The position numbers and the translations under genes are program-made. Source: Saccharibacillus qingshengii (GTDB lineage Bacteria; Bacillota; Bacilli; Paenibacillales; Paenibacillaceae). Taken from it: a stretch of DNA of 64,000 nucleotides. The DNA is taken from assembly GCF_013185195.1 (NCBI RefSeq), contig NZ_JAAZWC010000021.1:25839-89838 (forward strand), written 5' to 3'. Position 1 is the stretch's first letter. Every line of letters begins with the position of its first letter. The notes beneath the pieces were generated by a model, which worked only from the letters and a program-made list of their open reading frames with translations, was not told the DNA's origin and ran no database searches. Shown here piece after piece: positions 1-8,952 of the stretch.

Positions 1-1647
1 GGCACGAACGGCGCCAACGATATTGCGGACGCTTCGCTTGGCGGAGTGTCGTCGGCCGCCGATATGGCCGCGCAGTACAACGATTATCAGACGCAGAAGC
101 AAAGGGTGTCTTCGGAAAGCGCACCGCCGGAAAAAGACGGGAAAGGAGAACCCAATCCCGGATTTCTGGAATGGCTCCAGCTGCTCGCCCGAATCTCCGC
201 TTACGAGTCGGGATCGGCACATGTGACAGGTCGTATGCAGCGTACGGTTACCTCCGCTTTTCCTCCGCATGAGCAGGATCTTAAGCAGGCGCGGGAGCAT
301 CTGCTCAAAGCCCAGGCGATCAATACGGAGATGGAAGCGGTAATTGCTTCGATCGGGACCCGCGGCGCGGACGGTTCATACGATACGGTCACGCGTTCGG
401 ATATTCCGGGAGCGGAAGGCGGTCCTACGGGGGATATGGCTTCGATTCGCGAAAAGATGAAAGAGCTGCCGCTGAAGCCGGAGTTTTTCTCCGGAATGGA
501 GCAGCGTATCGTGGGTCAGGAACAAGGATTTACGGCTATGCAGTCGGATGTGAACACCTTGCAGCAGACTTTGGGAAGAGCTTTCGGAGATGCGGGGATG
601 AACGGCTATACCTTGAAGCGCATGGTAGTCAGCGCAGGCAAAACCGCATCCGAGTATAACAGCCGTTACGGAGGCGGAGGCAGCGTAATCCGTGAAATCG
701 AAGAAGAATTCAAAAAGCACCGTGCGGACGACGAACTGCGCAAGCAGGAAGAACAAAAAGCCAACAACAAACTTAAAGAAGTCGGAGAGATTCTCAAATT
801 CCTGTCGGAAACCAAAGGCCATCACGAAGACTTCCAGGAATTGGAGAAGTATTACGCGGAGAACGTGAGTTTGAACAAAGGAATCTCTGCGGCGAACGAA
901 GCGGCGAAATGGGAAGAAGACGCGGCTTCGGCCGGCAAAGAGGCAATGGAAGACATGGATGGATTTTTCGGGGGGATTGCAGGCGTACTGGACGCTTCGG
1001 GCGACCGGCTGCTGCAAAACGAATACGCTTCGGATCATTTTTCCAATTTCAATTATGCAAAAGTCCAAGAGCTGGCCAAACCCGGCACGCCGCTGGACGG
1101 TTCGGCCACCGCGGATCTGGTCAGCGTGGAGAATCAGGAATTGGAATATATTCTGTACGGATTCGGGAATCCGGGCGGAAATATCGCAGCCGCTTACGGG
1201 GAGATCTTCGCTATGCGGATGTCCATTCGGACCATGGAGGCGCTCACCGATCCTACTATTCTGGCTTTTGGCAACCCGCTTGTCATTCTGGCCAAAGCGC
1301 TTGTACAGGGGATTACGCAGGCGATCCTCGATATGACGATGCTGGCCCAGCAGGGCTATGTGGAATTGAGCAAGACGCTCAAGATCAGGCTGACTTACAA
1401 AGACCACTTGAGACTGTTTCTGTTCGCTCACCCTGGCAATGATAATCGGCTGTCCCGAATGCTCGCCGTCATTCGGTTCGATACCGGCGTCAACCCCGAT
1501 GATCATTATACCTATCTGTCCGGCGATGCGGCGATCTCCATGCCGGTCTGGTTTCTGCCGGGCGTCATGGAAACGCTTGGAGTCGGCGAAGGCACCGCGT
1601 CAAGAAGTGAGTACACGATCGATCTGCAGGCGGACTACTCTTATTGA
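1..1647 (+). CDS. DUF5702-like protein of a Tad-type pilus locus (5' end missing)
   Basis: The frame is open to the left edge, so the true start lies outside the window; a GTG at 46 is only an internal possibility. The visible part is hydrophilic with coiled-coil-like Glu/Lys stretches around residues 225-300. The C-terminal third carries an ELEYILYG motif, a MRMSIRTMEAL segment and TYKDHLRLFLF, which I recognise as the pattern of DUF5702 proteins found beside TadE/TadG genes in Bacillota. The next gene is a TadE-like pseudopilin 16 nt downstream, and a prepilin peptidase follows, so a role in pilus assembly or as an exported pilus-associated protein is inferred. No catalytic motif is seen. 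The family call is from memory of the pattern, not from a search. Confidence 0.7.
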   Translation, partial: GTNGANDIADASLGGVSSAADMAAQYNDYQTQKQRVSSESAPPEKDGKGEPNPGFLEWLQLLARISAYESGSAHVTGRMQRTVTSAFPPHEQDLKQAREHLLKAQAINTEMEAVIASIGTRGADGSYDTVTRSDIPGAEGGPTGDMASIREKMKELPLKPEFFSGMEQRIVGQEQGFTAMQSDVNTLQQTLGRAFGDAGMNGYTLKRMVVSAGKTASEYNSRYGGGGSVIREIEEEFKKHRADDELRKQEEQKANNKLKEVGEILKFLSETKGHHEDFQELEKYYAENVSLNKGISAANEAAKWEEDAASAGKEAMEDMDGFFGGIAGVLDASGDRLLQNEYASDHFSNFNYAKVQELAKPGTPLDGSATADLVSVENQELEYILYGFGNPGGNIAAAYGEIFAMRMSIRTMEALTDPTILAFGNPLVILAKALVQGITQAILDMTMLAQQGYVELSKTLKIRLTYKDHLRLFLFAHPGNDNRLSRMLAVIRFDTGVNPDDHYTYLSGDAAISMPVWFLPGVMETLGVGEGTASRSEYTIDLQADYSY

Positions 1648-1663
1648 AACCCGGAGGCGGCTC

Positions 1664-2623
1664 ATGAAGCGAGTTCCAAGCAAGAGCCGGCGGCTGGCCG
1701 GCGAACGGGGCAGCATCGTAGTGGAAGCGTCGCTCGTACTGCCCCTTTTTTTATTCCTGTTTATTTTCTTGGCATATATCGTTCAGATGACCGCCTACTC
1801 GACGGTCCTTCAGACTACCGCTTCGGAAGCGGCCAAACAGGTATCGACGCATCTGTATCCCGTACAGATGGCGGCGGACAATCTGGGCAAAACGGAGCCG
1901 GTGGCCAAAGCTCTACAGGGATTCTCGAAAATATCGTTCCAAGAACTGGCGGCGCAGTACGCTTCTTCGCTGCCCGATCCAATCGGCGAGTGGATCGGCG
2001 AAGCGGCGGCCAAAGGCGATCTGCCTCTGCAGTCCCTGAAAGACGAAGCGGCTTCGGCCGTGCTTGACCCGGCGATCAAGCCTCTGTTGACTCCGCTGAT
2101 CGAAGGCGGCCCGCTGGATGCGGACAAGCTTCATGTTATCGGCCTGACCGTTCCGACGACAGGAGCCAGCAATCAGCCTTATTTCGGGGTGGAACTGACT
2201 TATGAGCTTCCGATCAAAGTCCCGTTTACCGGAAAATCCTTGTCGATCCGTGCCAAAGCGGAGGAAAGAGCCTGGATCGGCGATACGGGAGAAACGGCGG
2301 AAGAAGGGGCAGGATCCGGAACAGGTACGGAAGCCGGACCCCCGGCCGTCATTACATCCGTACCGGATCCGGCGTATCCCGGCAGCCGTGCAACCGTAAC
2401 GGCTAAGATTCAGCCGGGACAGACCGCGGCGATCAAAGTCGTCTACAAAAGCGGAAACAGCAAGGCGAGATATCTGGGCCGGCAGACCGCCGATGCTTCG
2501 GGCAATCTGTCCTGGACCTGGCTGGTAGGCGGCAATACGACGCCCGGGGATTGGACATTAGTTGTGGAAGTCGAGGGAGCCGCATCCGCCGAAGCGTCGT
2601 TTGAAGTCCGCAAGCGAGAGTAA
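1664..2623 (+). CDS. TadE-like pseudopilin with C-terminal Ig-like domain
   Basis: The 319-residue product starts at an ATG preceded by GGAGGCGG. A longer upstream frame overlaps the previous gene and has no site. Residues 13-40 show the TadE signature: a short basic N-terminus, GSIVVEASLVLPLFLFLFIF, then an amphipathic helix. This is the class III pilin-like signal cleaved by an A24 peptidase, and such a gene lies just downstream. The middle region is a periplasmic-facing pseudopilin domain. From about residue 225 there is a separate beta-rich segment (ITSVPDPAYPGSRATVTAKI onwards, ending TLVVEVEGAASAEASFEV), resembling an Ig-like or cell-surface domain. That extension is not typical of short TadE proteins and may be exposed outside the wall. 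Confidence 0.78.
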   Translation: MKRVPSKSRRLAGERGSIVVEASLVLPLFLFLFIFLAYIVQMTAYSTVLQTTASEAAKQVSTHLYPVQMAADNLGKTEPVAKALQGFSKISFQELAAQYASSLPDPIGEWIGEAAAKGDLPLQSLKDEAASAVLDPAIKPLLTPLIEGGPLDADKLHVIGLTVPTTGASNQPYFGVELTYELPIKVPFTGKSLSIRAKAEERAWIGDTGETAEEGAGSGTGTEAGPPAVITSVPDPAYPGSRATVTAKIQPGQTAAIKVVYKSGNSKARYLGRQTADASGNLSWTWLVGGNTTPGDWTLVVEVEGAASAEASFEVRKRE

Positions 2624-2719
2624 GACGTCCGAACAGTCGGAAGAAAGCCGCAGCCGGCAAAGGCCGATGCCTTTTCATTCCCATCCCTATTAATGAAGAA
2701 AAAGAAAAGAGGATATCGC

Positions 2720-3235
2720 ATGAACGACACTTTGGCTTTTATCGGCTGCGGCATTTTTTTGACGATGGCTTTTATGACGGATATCCGCACACGCAGGATT
2801 CCGAATCGGCTTAACTTGGCTTTTGGCGCAAGCGGGCTGCTGTATCAGGCAGCCGTGCACGGTTTGGAGGGAATCTTGTTTGCCCTGCAAGGCTGTGCGG
2901 CGGGATTTGTCGTCTTGTTTATTCTGTATCTGCTTGGAGCCGTAGGCGCCGGAGACGTCAAGTTATTTGCCGGGATCGGGGCCTGGACAGGCTTGTTATT
3001 CACTGCGCAGACGCTGCTGTATTCCATTTTGTTTGCGGGAGCGATCGGACTGGGCATTTTGTGCTGGAGGCGCGAAGGGATGCGCCGAATCAAAGCGATT
3101 TTCGGCAGCATGGCCGGAATATTCATGTTTCGCAGCCTTGCCCCGCTGACGGCGGACCGGGTTAATCATCTGACGTTTCCTTTTATGTGGGCGGTTCTGC
3201 CCGGCGCATTGGCCGGTTACTTTTATATGTACTGA
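2720..3235 (+). CDS. A24 family prepilin peptidase (CpaA/TadV type)
   Basis: This is a 171-residue polytopic membrane protein. The start at 2720 is chosen because AGAGG stands 7 nt upstream; the ATG at 2693 has no site. Both catalytic aspartates of A24 peptidases are visible: one in TDIRTRRIPNRL near residue 17, and one in the GxGD motif GAGDVKLFAG near residue 80. It is the short form that lacks the N-terminal methylase domain of PilD, as in TadV/CpaA. It would cleave TadE-like and Flp-like prepilins at the inner face of the membrane. The neighbouring TadE gene is a likely substrate. Confidence 0.87.
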   Translation: MNDTLAFIGCGIFLTMAFMTDIRTRRIPNRLNLAFGASGLLYQAAVHGLEGILFALQGCAAGFVVLFILYLLGAVGAGDVKLFAGIGAWTGLLFTAQTLLYSILFAGAIGLGILCWRREGMRRIKAIFGSMAGIFMFRSLAPLTADRVNHLTFPFMWAVLPGALAGYFYMY

Positions 3236-3247
3236 GGAGTGTTGAAC

Positions 3248-5104
3248 GTGGAGGAGTTTGTCACCGATTTTGTCCAGAGCGATACGACTTACATGGTACT
3301 GAAGAGCAAGCACAAACTGGGCGGAGACGACTTGAACCGGGTTCAGGTCAAAATGCTCGCTTCTTCGAATGTTCCGCATGTGCTTGATCTGCATGTGCGC
3401 GAAGTCGATGCGGAGGTGGAACTGCATTACAATATAGGCGGCAAAAGAATGCTGTCCACATGTATGCGGACGGAAAAAATCACTTTGGTCGAATATTATG
3501 CGCTGCTGCTGCAAATCGTCACGGCGCTTGAATACGGAATGACCTATATGCTGAATCCGAACGGTTTTTTGCTCAAGGAAGAGTATATGTTTATGGACGG
3601 CCCGCTCAAAGAAGGTACGGTCTATCTGACGTATCTGCCGCTTAACGGACCCGGCGAAGCCGTTTCCAGCCGGGAGCGGATCGGAGGCCTGGCTGCACGC
3701 TGGATGACGGCAGTCGACGACCTTCGGGGAACCGGGGTTCAGCGGATTTTGCAGATGTGCGAACAGCCGTCCTTTTCCCTGCAGTCGCTCAAAAGTCTGC
3801 TGATCGGACTTCTGGCTGGAAGCGGGAAGCGGACTACGGGCGGTCTTGAAGCTGCGGGTGCGGCGGCTCCCAAGCCTTTTCCCCCGATGGGAGAATATGC
3901 CGAGTCCCACGGCCCCGTCCGGCACTCTTCCGTATCCGGATCGGGAAATGGCTGGGCTCGGGAAGAGAACCCGGGCGGCGCTTTTCCCCACGCATCCGGA
4001 CATCCCAATTACGCTTACAACGAAGCTCCGGATTCCGTCTTCTCCGGAAATTCGGCAGCCGCGCCGGTTGAAGCAGAGGAACAAGAACGGCGTCTGCCCC
4101 GGAAGCTGCTGGGCAGCGCCAAACGCCAAAATGACCGCAAAGATCCGGCGCATAGGCAGCCTGAGATGGAAACGCCCTACGAAGAAGTAGGGTCGCGAGA
4201 AGGAAAAAACGGCCGTTTGGTTGCTCCGCTGATCGGGCTGCTGCTTCTGACGGTGCTGTGGAAGATGCTGTATATGGACAATCCCGGAACCGGAAGTCTG
4301 CTAATATGCACCGTGGCTACGCCGCTTCTGCTTGTTTTTGCCTATCTCGGTTGGTCGGGCAAACTGAAATTCAGCCGCCGGGGATCGGAGCGGCGGCAGG
4401 AGGAAGAAGAAGCGCAGGCGCTGGCTTCCGCTTGGCAGGAACCGCGCGGCGCTTCCGGACACCGGGTATTCTACGGACGACAGGAAGCGGAACAAGAATT
4501 TGGGGAAAGAACGCCGGGAGTCCCCCGAACGCCGCAGGCCGGCGCTTCAACGGCGGCAGCTGATCGCCGGAACGTGCCCGACTTTTTGAGACCGGCTTAT
4601 GCGGGAGGGCAAGCGGACGAAGATTTCTCCGCAGCCGAACAAAGGTATGCCATGCAGGAAGAACAAGTTCATCCGCTGTCTGTTCTGCCGGAAGCCGGCA
4701 CCGGAATGCTCGCTTCGCCCTCGTCCCAGCCAACGGTCATGCTGGGCGGCGGAAGAAGCGACGTTCCGGTGGGAGTGATCTCCGGAGCCGTGGATTCCAG
4801 ACCGAGATACCGGCTGGAACGCGTAGAGAATGGCACACTGCCCAAAAGTATTGCGCTGCCGGGCGGCAGCTTCACGATCGGGCGGGCCGCAGACGTATCC
4901 CAGCATGTAGAGACGGCGGTCGGGATCTCCCGTGCCCATGTAGAGCTGGAGCTATCCGGAGACCGCTGTACGCTCAAAGATATCGGTTCCCGAAACGGCA
5001 CGATATTGAACGACGAGCCTATCACGCCTTACAAAGCCTATGAATTGAACGAAGGCGATACCTTCCGGATTGCGGGGATTGCGTATACGCTGCTGGGTCA
5101 ATAA
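3248..5104 (+). CDS. DUF6382 and FHA domain membrane protein
   Basis: The product has about 618 residues. GTG at 3248 is preferred because AGGAG lies 8 nt upstream; the GTG at 3239 overlaps that site. The N-terminal 180 residues match the DUF6382 type (MVLKSKHKLGGDDL, LEYGMTYMLNPNGF). A Pro/Ser/Glu-rich linker follows. Two adjacent membrane helices sit near residues 320-365 (LVAPLIGLLLLTVLWKMLY and LLICTVATPLLLVFAYLGW). After another disordered linker the C-terminal 95 residues form an FHA domain with the GR, SRAH and GSRNGT motifs that bind phosphothreonine. It is the last gene of the Tad cluster, so it may tie pilus assembly to Ser/Thr kinase signalling. No kinase is in view. Confidence 0.8.
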   Translation: MEEFVTDFVQSDTTYMVLKSKHKLGGDDLNRVQVKMLASSNVPHVLDLHVREVDAEVELHYNIGGKRMLSTCMRTEKITLVEYYALLLQIVTALEYGMTYMLNPNGFLLKEEYMFMDGPLKEGTVYLTYLPLNGPGEAVSSRERIGGLAARWMTAVDDLRGTGVQRILQMCEQPSFSLQSLKSLLIGLLAGSGKRTTGGLEAAGAAAPKPFPPMGEYAESHGPVRHSSVSGSGNGWAREENPGGAFPHASGHPNYAYNEAPDSVFSGNSAAAPVEAEEQERRLPRKLLGSAKRQNDRKDPAHRQPEMETPYEEVGSREGKNGRLVAPLIGLLLLTVLWKMLYMDNPGTGSLLICTVATPLLLVFAYLGWSGKLKFSRRGSERRQEEEEAQALASAWQEPRGASGHRVFYGRQEAEQEFGERTPGVPRTPQAGASTAAADRRNVPDFLRPAYAGGQADEDFSAAEQRYAMQEEQVHPLSVLPEAGTGMLASPSSQPTVMLGGGRSDVPVGVISGAVDSRPRYRLERVENGTLPKSIALPGGSFTIGRAADVSQHVETAVGISRAHVELELSGDRCTLKDIGSRNGTILNDEPITPYKAYELNEGDTFRIAGIAYTLLGQ

Positions 5105-5135
5105 GACATATCGAATAAGCAATATTGAATAAGCA

Positions 5136-5177
5136 AAAAGTCCGCTCAGGTTTCCCTGATCCGGACTCTTTTTTGAC
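5136..5177 (+). terminator. intrinsic terminator of the Tad locus
   Basis: An imperfect stem, AGTCCGCTCAGG against CCTGATCCGGACT, has a TTTC loop and is followed by a run of six T. It lies 32 nt after the FHA gene and before the convergent epimerase gene. Confidence 0.75.
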
Positions 5178-5202
5178 TTTTGATGATACGAGGTTCTAGC
5201 CG

Positions 5203-6114
5203 TTACTTCCTTTCCAAGTCCCGCACCGCTTCTTCCACATAAGGGTGGGTGAACGTGAACCCGGCCTGCTGTGCCGCAGCCGGAATCACGTGCTGGCCGC
5301 CGGTGACCATGAGCGACATTTCGCCGAGCACGGTACGCATCAGCACGGCGGGGACGGGGAACCAGTGCGGACGGTGGATGGCGCCGCCGATCACGCGGCC
5401 GAGTTCGTCCTGCCGAACAGCATTCGGCGCGGCCGCATTGACCGGACCGGACACTTCCGGCTGCGTCAGGCAGAATTCGAACAGCGCCGTCAGATCGTCG
5501 ATATGAATCCACGACATCCACTGCCGTCCGCTGCCGAGTTTGCCGCCGCCCATCAGCTTGTACGGCAGTTTAAGTACCGGATACACGCCCGCTTCGCGGC
5601 CGAGAACCAGCCCGATCCGCATTTTGACAAGCCGGGTCTGCGCCATAGCTTCGATCGGATCAGCCGCCGCTTCCCATTTCACGGACAGCTGCGAAGGGAA
5701 GTCCTGCCCGCCGGGTGGCGAGTTTTCGTCGAACTCCGCCGTTTCCGACGTGCCGTAGATGCCGATCGCGGACGCTTGGATAAATACAGACGGAGGCTGG
5801 TCCAGGCCGCGAATGCCTGCGATCAGCTTGCGTGTCGATTCCAGGCGGGAGCGTTCCATTTCCTGTTTGGCTTGATCCGTCCAGCGTTGGCTGAGCGAAG
5901 AACCCGCCAGGTTGACGATGCCGTCGAAGCCAGCCAGTGCCTGGGGATCGCGTTCGATCTGATCCCAGGTGAGGGTGGCGCTTCCGTTCGCGGCTCCGCC
6001 TTGTCCTTCCGCCGCTTTGCGCGAGATGACCACCACCTCATGCCCCGACTGCGTCAGTCTTGCCGTCAGTTTTTTGCCGATAAATCCTGTTCCTCCGCTG
6101 ATTGCTATCTTCAT
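5203..6114 (-). CDS. TIGR01777 family SDR epimerase (YfhF/YfcH-like)
   Basis: The 303-residue product begins with a Rossmann dinucleotide-binding motif, GGTGFIGKKL, at residues 7-16. It has NLAGSSL, QASAIGIYG and a C-terminal DUF1731-like tail (GGQHVIPAAAQQAGFTFTHPYV), the hallmarks of the TIGR01777 group of extended short-chain dehydrogenases. The substrate of these proteins is unknown. GAGGAGGTTCGGC precedes the ATG on the minus strand. The gene stands alone, convergent with the Tad locus and divergent from nfo. Confidence 0.88.
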   Translation of the reverse strand: MKIAISGGTGFIGKKLTARLTQSGHEVVVISRKAAEGQGGAANGSATLTWDQIERDPQALAGFDGIVNLAGSSLSQRWTDQAKQEMERSRLESTRKLIAGIRGLDQPPSVFIQASAIGIYGTSETAEFDENSPPGGQDFPSQLSVKWEAAADPIEAMAQTRLVKMRIGLVLGREAGVYPVLKLPYKLMGGGKLGSGRQWMSWIHIDDLTALFEFCLTQPEVSGPVNAAAPNAVRQDELGRVIGGAIHRPHWFPVPAVLMRTVLGEMSLMVTGGQHVIPAAAQQAGFTFTHPYVEEAVRDLERK

Positions 6115-6405
6115 GCCGAACCTCCTCGTGCGGGAACTTCCGCTTTGTCCGCAAATGGGCGTACCCTTACTATTACGGTTCTTTTCCTTCTATTAAACGA
6201 TGTTCCTTTCTTCTTTACAAATACTCCGTGTGCGCAGAAGGCGAATTCCGCTATAAATCGGTTTCGCTGCGGGCTGGGGAAGGCCTGCGTCCGTTTTCCG
6301 ATCCCGCCTTCGATGACAGTTCTGTCTTATCCGTTCTTATGCGTGGATTTCTTGCCCGCTTCACGTTAAAATAAGACAAGGTTTGGACGGAGGCCGGGCA
6401 GTCGT

Positions 6406-6506
6406 ACCTTGTCAACGCTAAAGGTAAGGTTACGCCTCCTTCAAATGCACCTAAAGCGTGTACGTTTGAAGGGAAAGTAAACCTCTGATTAAGAGTTGAC
6501 AAGGTA
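6406..6506 (+). repeat. stem-loop repeat element, copy 1 (upstream of nfo)
   Basis: Outer stem TACCTTGTCAAC (6405-6416) pairs perfectly with GTTGACAAGGTA (6495-6506). Then come 10 nt, an inner stem AGGTT (6427-6431)/AACCT (6480-6484), and 10 nt on the other side. An 8-bp hairpin CCTTCAAA (6438-6445)/TTTGAAGG (6465-6472) sits inside. AGGTTACGCC and AAACCTCTGATT are shared with the copy at 8778. It could be a structured RNA leader of nfo (72 nt before its ATG) or a small mobile palindrome. I do not recognise the family. Confidence 0.75.
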
Positions 6507-6578
6507 GTAGTCGGAAGCGGAAAAGATGCTTTTTGGCAAAACAACCCCGGCGTCCGCAGACAAAGAGGAGGATGAATC

Positions 6579-7706
6579 ATGCTTAAAATCGGCTCCCACG
6601 TATCCTTTTCGGATAAGGGACTGGTGAGCGCGGCGAACGAAGCGAACAGCTACGGGTCGACCTCGTTCATGATATATACCGGCGCTCCGCAGAACACGCG
6701 GCGCAAGCCTATGGAAACGATGAACATCGAAGAAGGACTCAAGCTGATGGAGCAAAACGGAGTGCCGGAGATCGTCGTGCACGCGCCGTACATCGTCAAC
6801 CTCGCTTCGTACAAAGACCATACGTACGAGCTGGGGGTCAGCTTTTTGCAGGAAGAAATCCGCCGTACCCACGCGATCGGGACCAAGCAGATCGTGCTGC
6901 ACCCGGGCGCGTTCACGGACAAGGATCTGGAATACGGCATCGAACGTATCGCGGCGGGACTGACCGAGGTGCTGAGCGGCGTGGAAGAGACCGACGTGAA
7001 TATCGCGCTCGAGACGATGGCGGGCAAAGGCACGGAAGTCGGCCGCAAGTTCGAAGAGATCGCGCGCATCATCGACAAAGTGCCGAACAACGAACGCCTC
7101 AGCGTCTGCATGGACACCTGCCATATTCACGACGCGGGCTACGACGTAGCGGGCGACTTCGACAGCGTGTTGAAGCAGTTCGACGAGATCGTGGGACTGG
7201 ATCGCCTCGGCGTGATGCATATCAACGACAGCAAGAATCCGGTCGGAGCCGGCAAAGACCGCCATACGCCGATCGGCGCGGGCTGGATCGGATTCGAAGC
7301 GCTCAACCGGGTCGTCAACCATGCGTCGCTGAGCCATCTGCCGTTCATTCTGGAGACTCCGTGGATCGGCAAAGACGTCAAAACGCAGCGTCCGATGTAC
7401 GAAGTCGAGATTGCGCTTCTGCGCGGCACCGTAAGCGAGCGTTTCGGCAAGGGTTTCGGCGAAGACGTCGAGAAGCTGCATGCGTTTTTCGCGGCGCAGG
7501 GGATCGATCCCCGTTCGTTTACGCTCGATACGTGGGCTGTACTGAAGAACGACGCCAAAGCCAAAAAGGCCGATCCGCGCGAACCGCTTGAGCGGCTGTA
7601 CGATCTTGCTCTGCAGGAGTCGGTGCTGCCGAATGCGTCCGAAGAAGACCTCAACAAACGTTTGATCGCCGTGCTGGCGGGCAAGGAAGCGTTGGCGCGT
7701 TTCTAG
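6579..7706 (+). CDS. nfo: endonuclease IV (AP endonuclease), C-terminally extended
   Basis: This is a zinc-dependent apurinic/apyrimidinic endonuclease of base excision repair, a TIM barrel of the Xyl-isomerase-like fold. The metal ligands are in view: [51 protein letters not shown] and ILETPW. The start follows AGAGGAGGATGAATC. At 375 residues it is longer than the usual 280-300. The catalytic barrel ends near residue 275, and roughly 95 further residues (from TQRPMYEVE on) form a helical, Ala/Lys-rich tail of unknown role. purU follows 138 nt downstream. Confidence 0.92.
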   Translation: MLKIGSHVSFSDKGLVSAANEANSYGSTSFMIYTGAPQNTRRKPMETMNIEEGLKLMEQNGVPEIVVHAPYIVNLASYKDHTYELGVSFLQEEIRRTHAIGTKQIVLHPGAFTDKDLEYGIERIAAGLTEVLSGVEETDVNIALETMAGKGTEVGRKFEEIARIIDKVPNNERLSVCMDTCHIHDAGYDVAGDFDSVLKQFDEIVGLDRLGVMHINDSKNPVGAGKDRHTPIGAGWIGFEALNRVVNHASLSHLPFILETPWIGKDVKTQRPMYEVEIALLRGTVSERFGKGFGEDVEKLHAFFAAQGIDPRSFTLDTWAVLKNDAKAKKADPREPLERLYDLALQESVLPNASEEDLNKRLIAVLAGKEALARF

Positions 7707-7844
7707 ATTTTTGCAAAAAAGCGGGGAGGGCAGCGCGCGGCGTCTATGATGGCGGACTCGTCTGCCTCTTCCTGCACTTTCACTTATGTCGAGAAGGCCG
7801 GCGTGCGCATATTCGCAGCCGGACCCAAGGAGGATTACGGAATC

Positions 7845-8744
7845 ATGGAACAACATGTCAAAACAGCGGGTTCCGCAGGCCCACAGCAGCCGCAGCACCG
7901 GGCTCGCATGCTTATCTCGTGTCCCGACGGACCGGGGATCGTATCGGCGGTATCGCGTTTCCTGTTCGATCACGGAGCGAATATCGTCCAGTCCGATCAA
8001 TACACGATGGACCCCGAAGGCGGAATGTTCTTTATGCGGATCGAGTTCGATCTCGACGGACTGAACGAACGCCTGCCGAAGCTGGAATCCGATTTTGCGG
8101 AAATTGCCGATCGCTTCAAGATGGATTGGAAAATCTACCAGGCGGCCAAAAAGAAAAAGCTGGCGCTGTTTGTCTCCAAAGAAGATCACTGCCTCGTCGA
8201 ACTGCTCTGGCAGTGGCAGGCAGGCGATCTGGACGCGGAAATCGCGGTGGTCGTCAGCAATCACCCGGATATGCGGGAGTATGTCGAATCGTTCGGGATC
8301 GCATACCGCCATATTCCGGTTACCAAAGACAATAAACCGGAAGCGGAGCGGCAGCAGCTTGAAGCGGTCGGCGACGATATCGACCTGATCGTTCTGGCGC
8401 GCTACATGCAGATCGTATCGCCGCACTTTATCCGCAATTATCGCAACCGGATCATCAATATCCATCACTCTTTCCTGCCGGCGTTCGTCGGGGGCAAACC
8501 GTATGCGCAGGCTTACGACCGCGGTGTGAAAATCATCGGCGCAACCGCGCATTACGTGACGGAAGAATTGGACGGAGGTCCGATTATCGAGCAGGACGTA
8601 CAGCGGGTCAGCCACCGCGACGACGTGCCGGAACTCAAGCGGATCGGCCGTACGATCGAGCGGGTCGTTCTGGCGCGCGCGGTCAAATGGCATGCCGAAG
8701 ACCGGATTCTGGTTCACCATAACAAGACGGTCGTCTTCAACTGA
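7845..8744 (+). CDS. purU: formyltetrahydrofolate deformylase
   Basis: PurU hydrolyses 10-formyl-THF to formate and THF, balancing the one-carbon pool and supplying formate for PurT. The product has 299 residues, with ATG at 7845 behind AGGAGG (11 nt spacing). An upstream in-frame extension to 7746 has no site and low-complexity sequence. An N-terminal ACT domain (ISCPDGPGIVSAVSRFL, about residues 23-100) is followed by the formyltransferase-fold catalytic domain with HHSFLPAFVGGKPYAQAYD, GATAHYVTEELDGGPIIEQD and the catalytic His and Asp. It may be co-transcribed with nfo. Confidence 0.94.
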   Translation: MEQHVKTAGSAGPQQPQHRARMLISCPDGPGIVSAVSRFLFDHGANIVQSDQYTMDPEGGMFFMRIEFDLDGLNERLPKLESDFAEIADRFKMDWKIYQAAKKKKLALFVSKEDHCLVELLWQWQAGDLDAEIAVVVSNHPDMREYVESFGIAYRHIPVTKDNKPEAERQQLEAVGDDIDLIVLARYMQIVSPHFIRNYRNRIINIHHSFLPAFVGGKPYAQAYDRGVKIIGATAHYVTEELDGGPIIEQDVQRVSHRDDVPELKRIGRTIERVVLARAVKWHAEDRILVHHNKTVVFN

Positions 8745-8747
8745 TCC

Positions 8748-8773
8748 AGTACCCTTAGTGTTGACAAGGTACT
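8748..8773 (+). repeat. short terminal fragment of the stem-loop repeat
   Basis: AGTACC (8748-8753) pairs with GGTACT (8768-8773), and the stem can extend through CTT/AAG with one bulge. The right part GTTGACAAGGTA is identical to the 3' arm of the copy at 6495-6506, and TAG follows. It looks like an internally deleted copy lying directly before the next full element. Confidence 0.55.
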
Positions 8774-8777
8774 AGCC

Positions 8778-8839
8778 CCTTGACCGATAACGATGTTAGG
8801 TTACGCCCATCGCAAACCTCAGATTTGATTCGGTCAAGG
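8778..8839 (+). repeat. stem-loop repeat element, copy 2 (downstream of purU)
   Basis: Outer stem CCTTGACCGA (8778-8787) pairs with TCGGTCAAGG (8830-8839). Exactly 10 nt separate it from the inner stem AGGTT (8798-8802)/AACCT (8815-8819), and 10 nt lie on the 3' side, the same internal-loop sizes as copy 1. AGGTTACGCC (8798-8807) and AAACCTCAGATT (8814-8825) are conserved. The outer stem differs in sequence from copy 1 yet stays fully paired. The central insert is only 12 nt, against 48 nt in copy 1. Confidence 0.75.
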
Positions 8840-8952
8840 TATTAGGCGACAATAATTATTTTCGTAACAAAAGACCCCATGGGACCGTCTTAGTAAGGGG
8901 ACGTCCGTGCGGAGTGCTTGTTTCCATATTTCGCAGCCGCAAGGCGCACAGT

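Noticed and set aside
5245..6369. 374-codon plus-strand frame over the SDR epimerase gene
   Set aside because: The minus strand has the GGTGFIG Rossmann motif and a perfect ribosome site; this frame has neither.
6489..8720. 743-codon open frame antisense to nfo and purU
   Set aside because: It mirrors two well-identified genes with all catalytic motifs, its translation is Arg/Phe/Asp-biased, as expected from reading GC-rich codons backwards, and it has no ribosome site.
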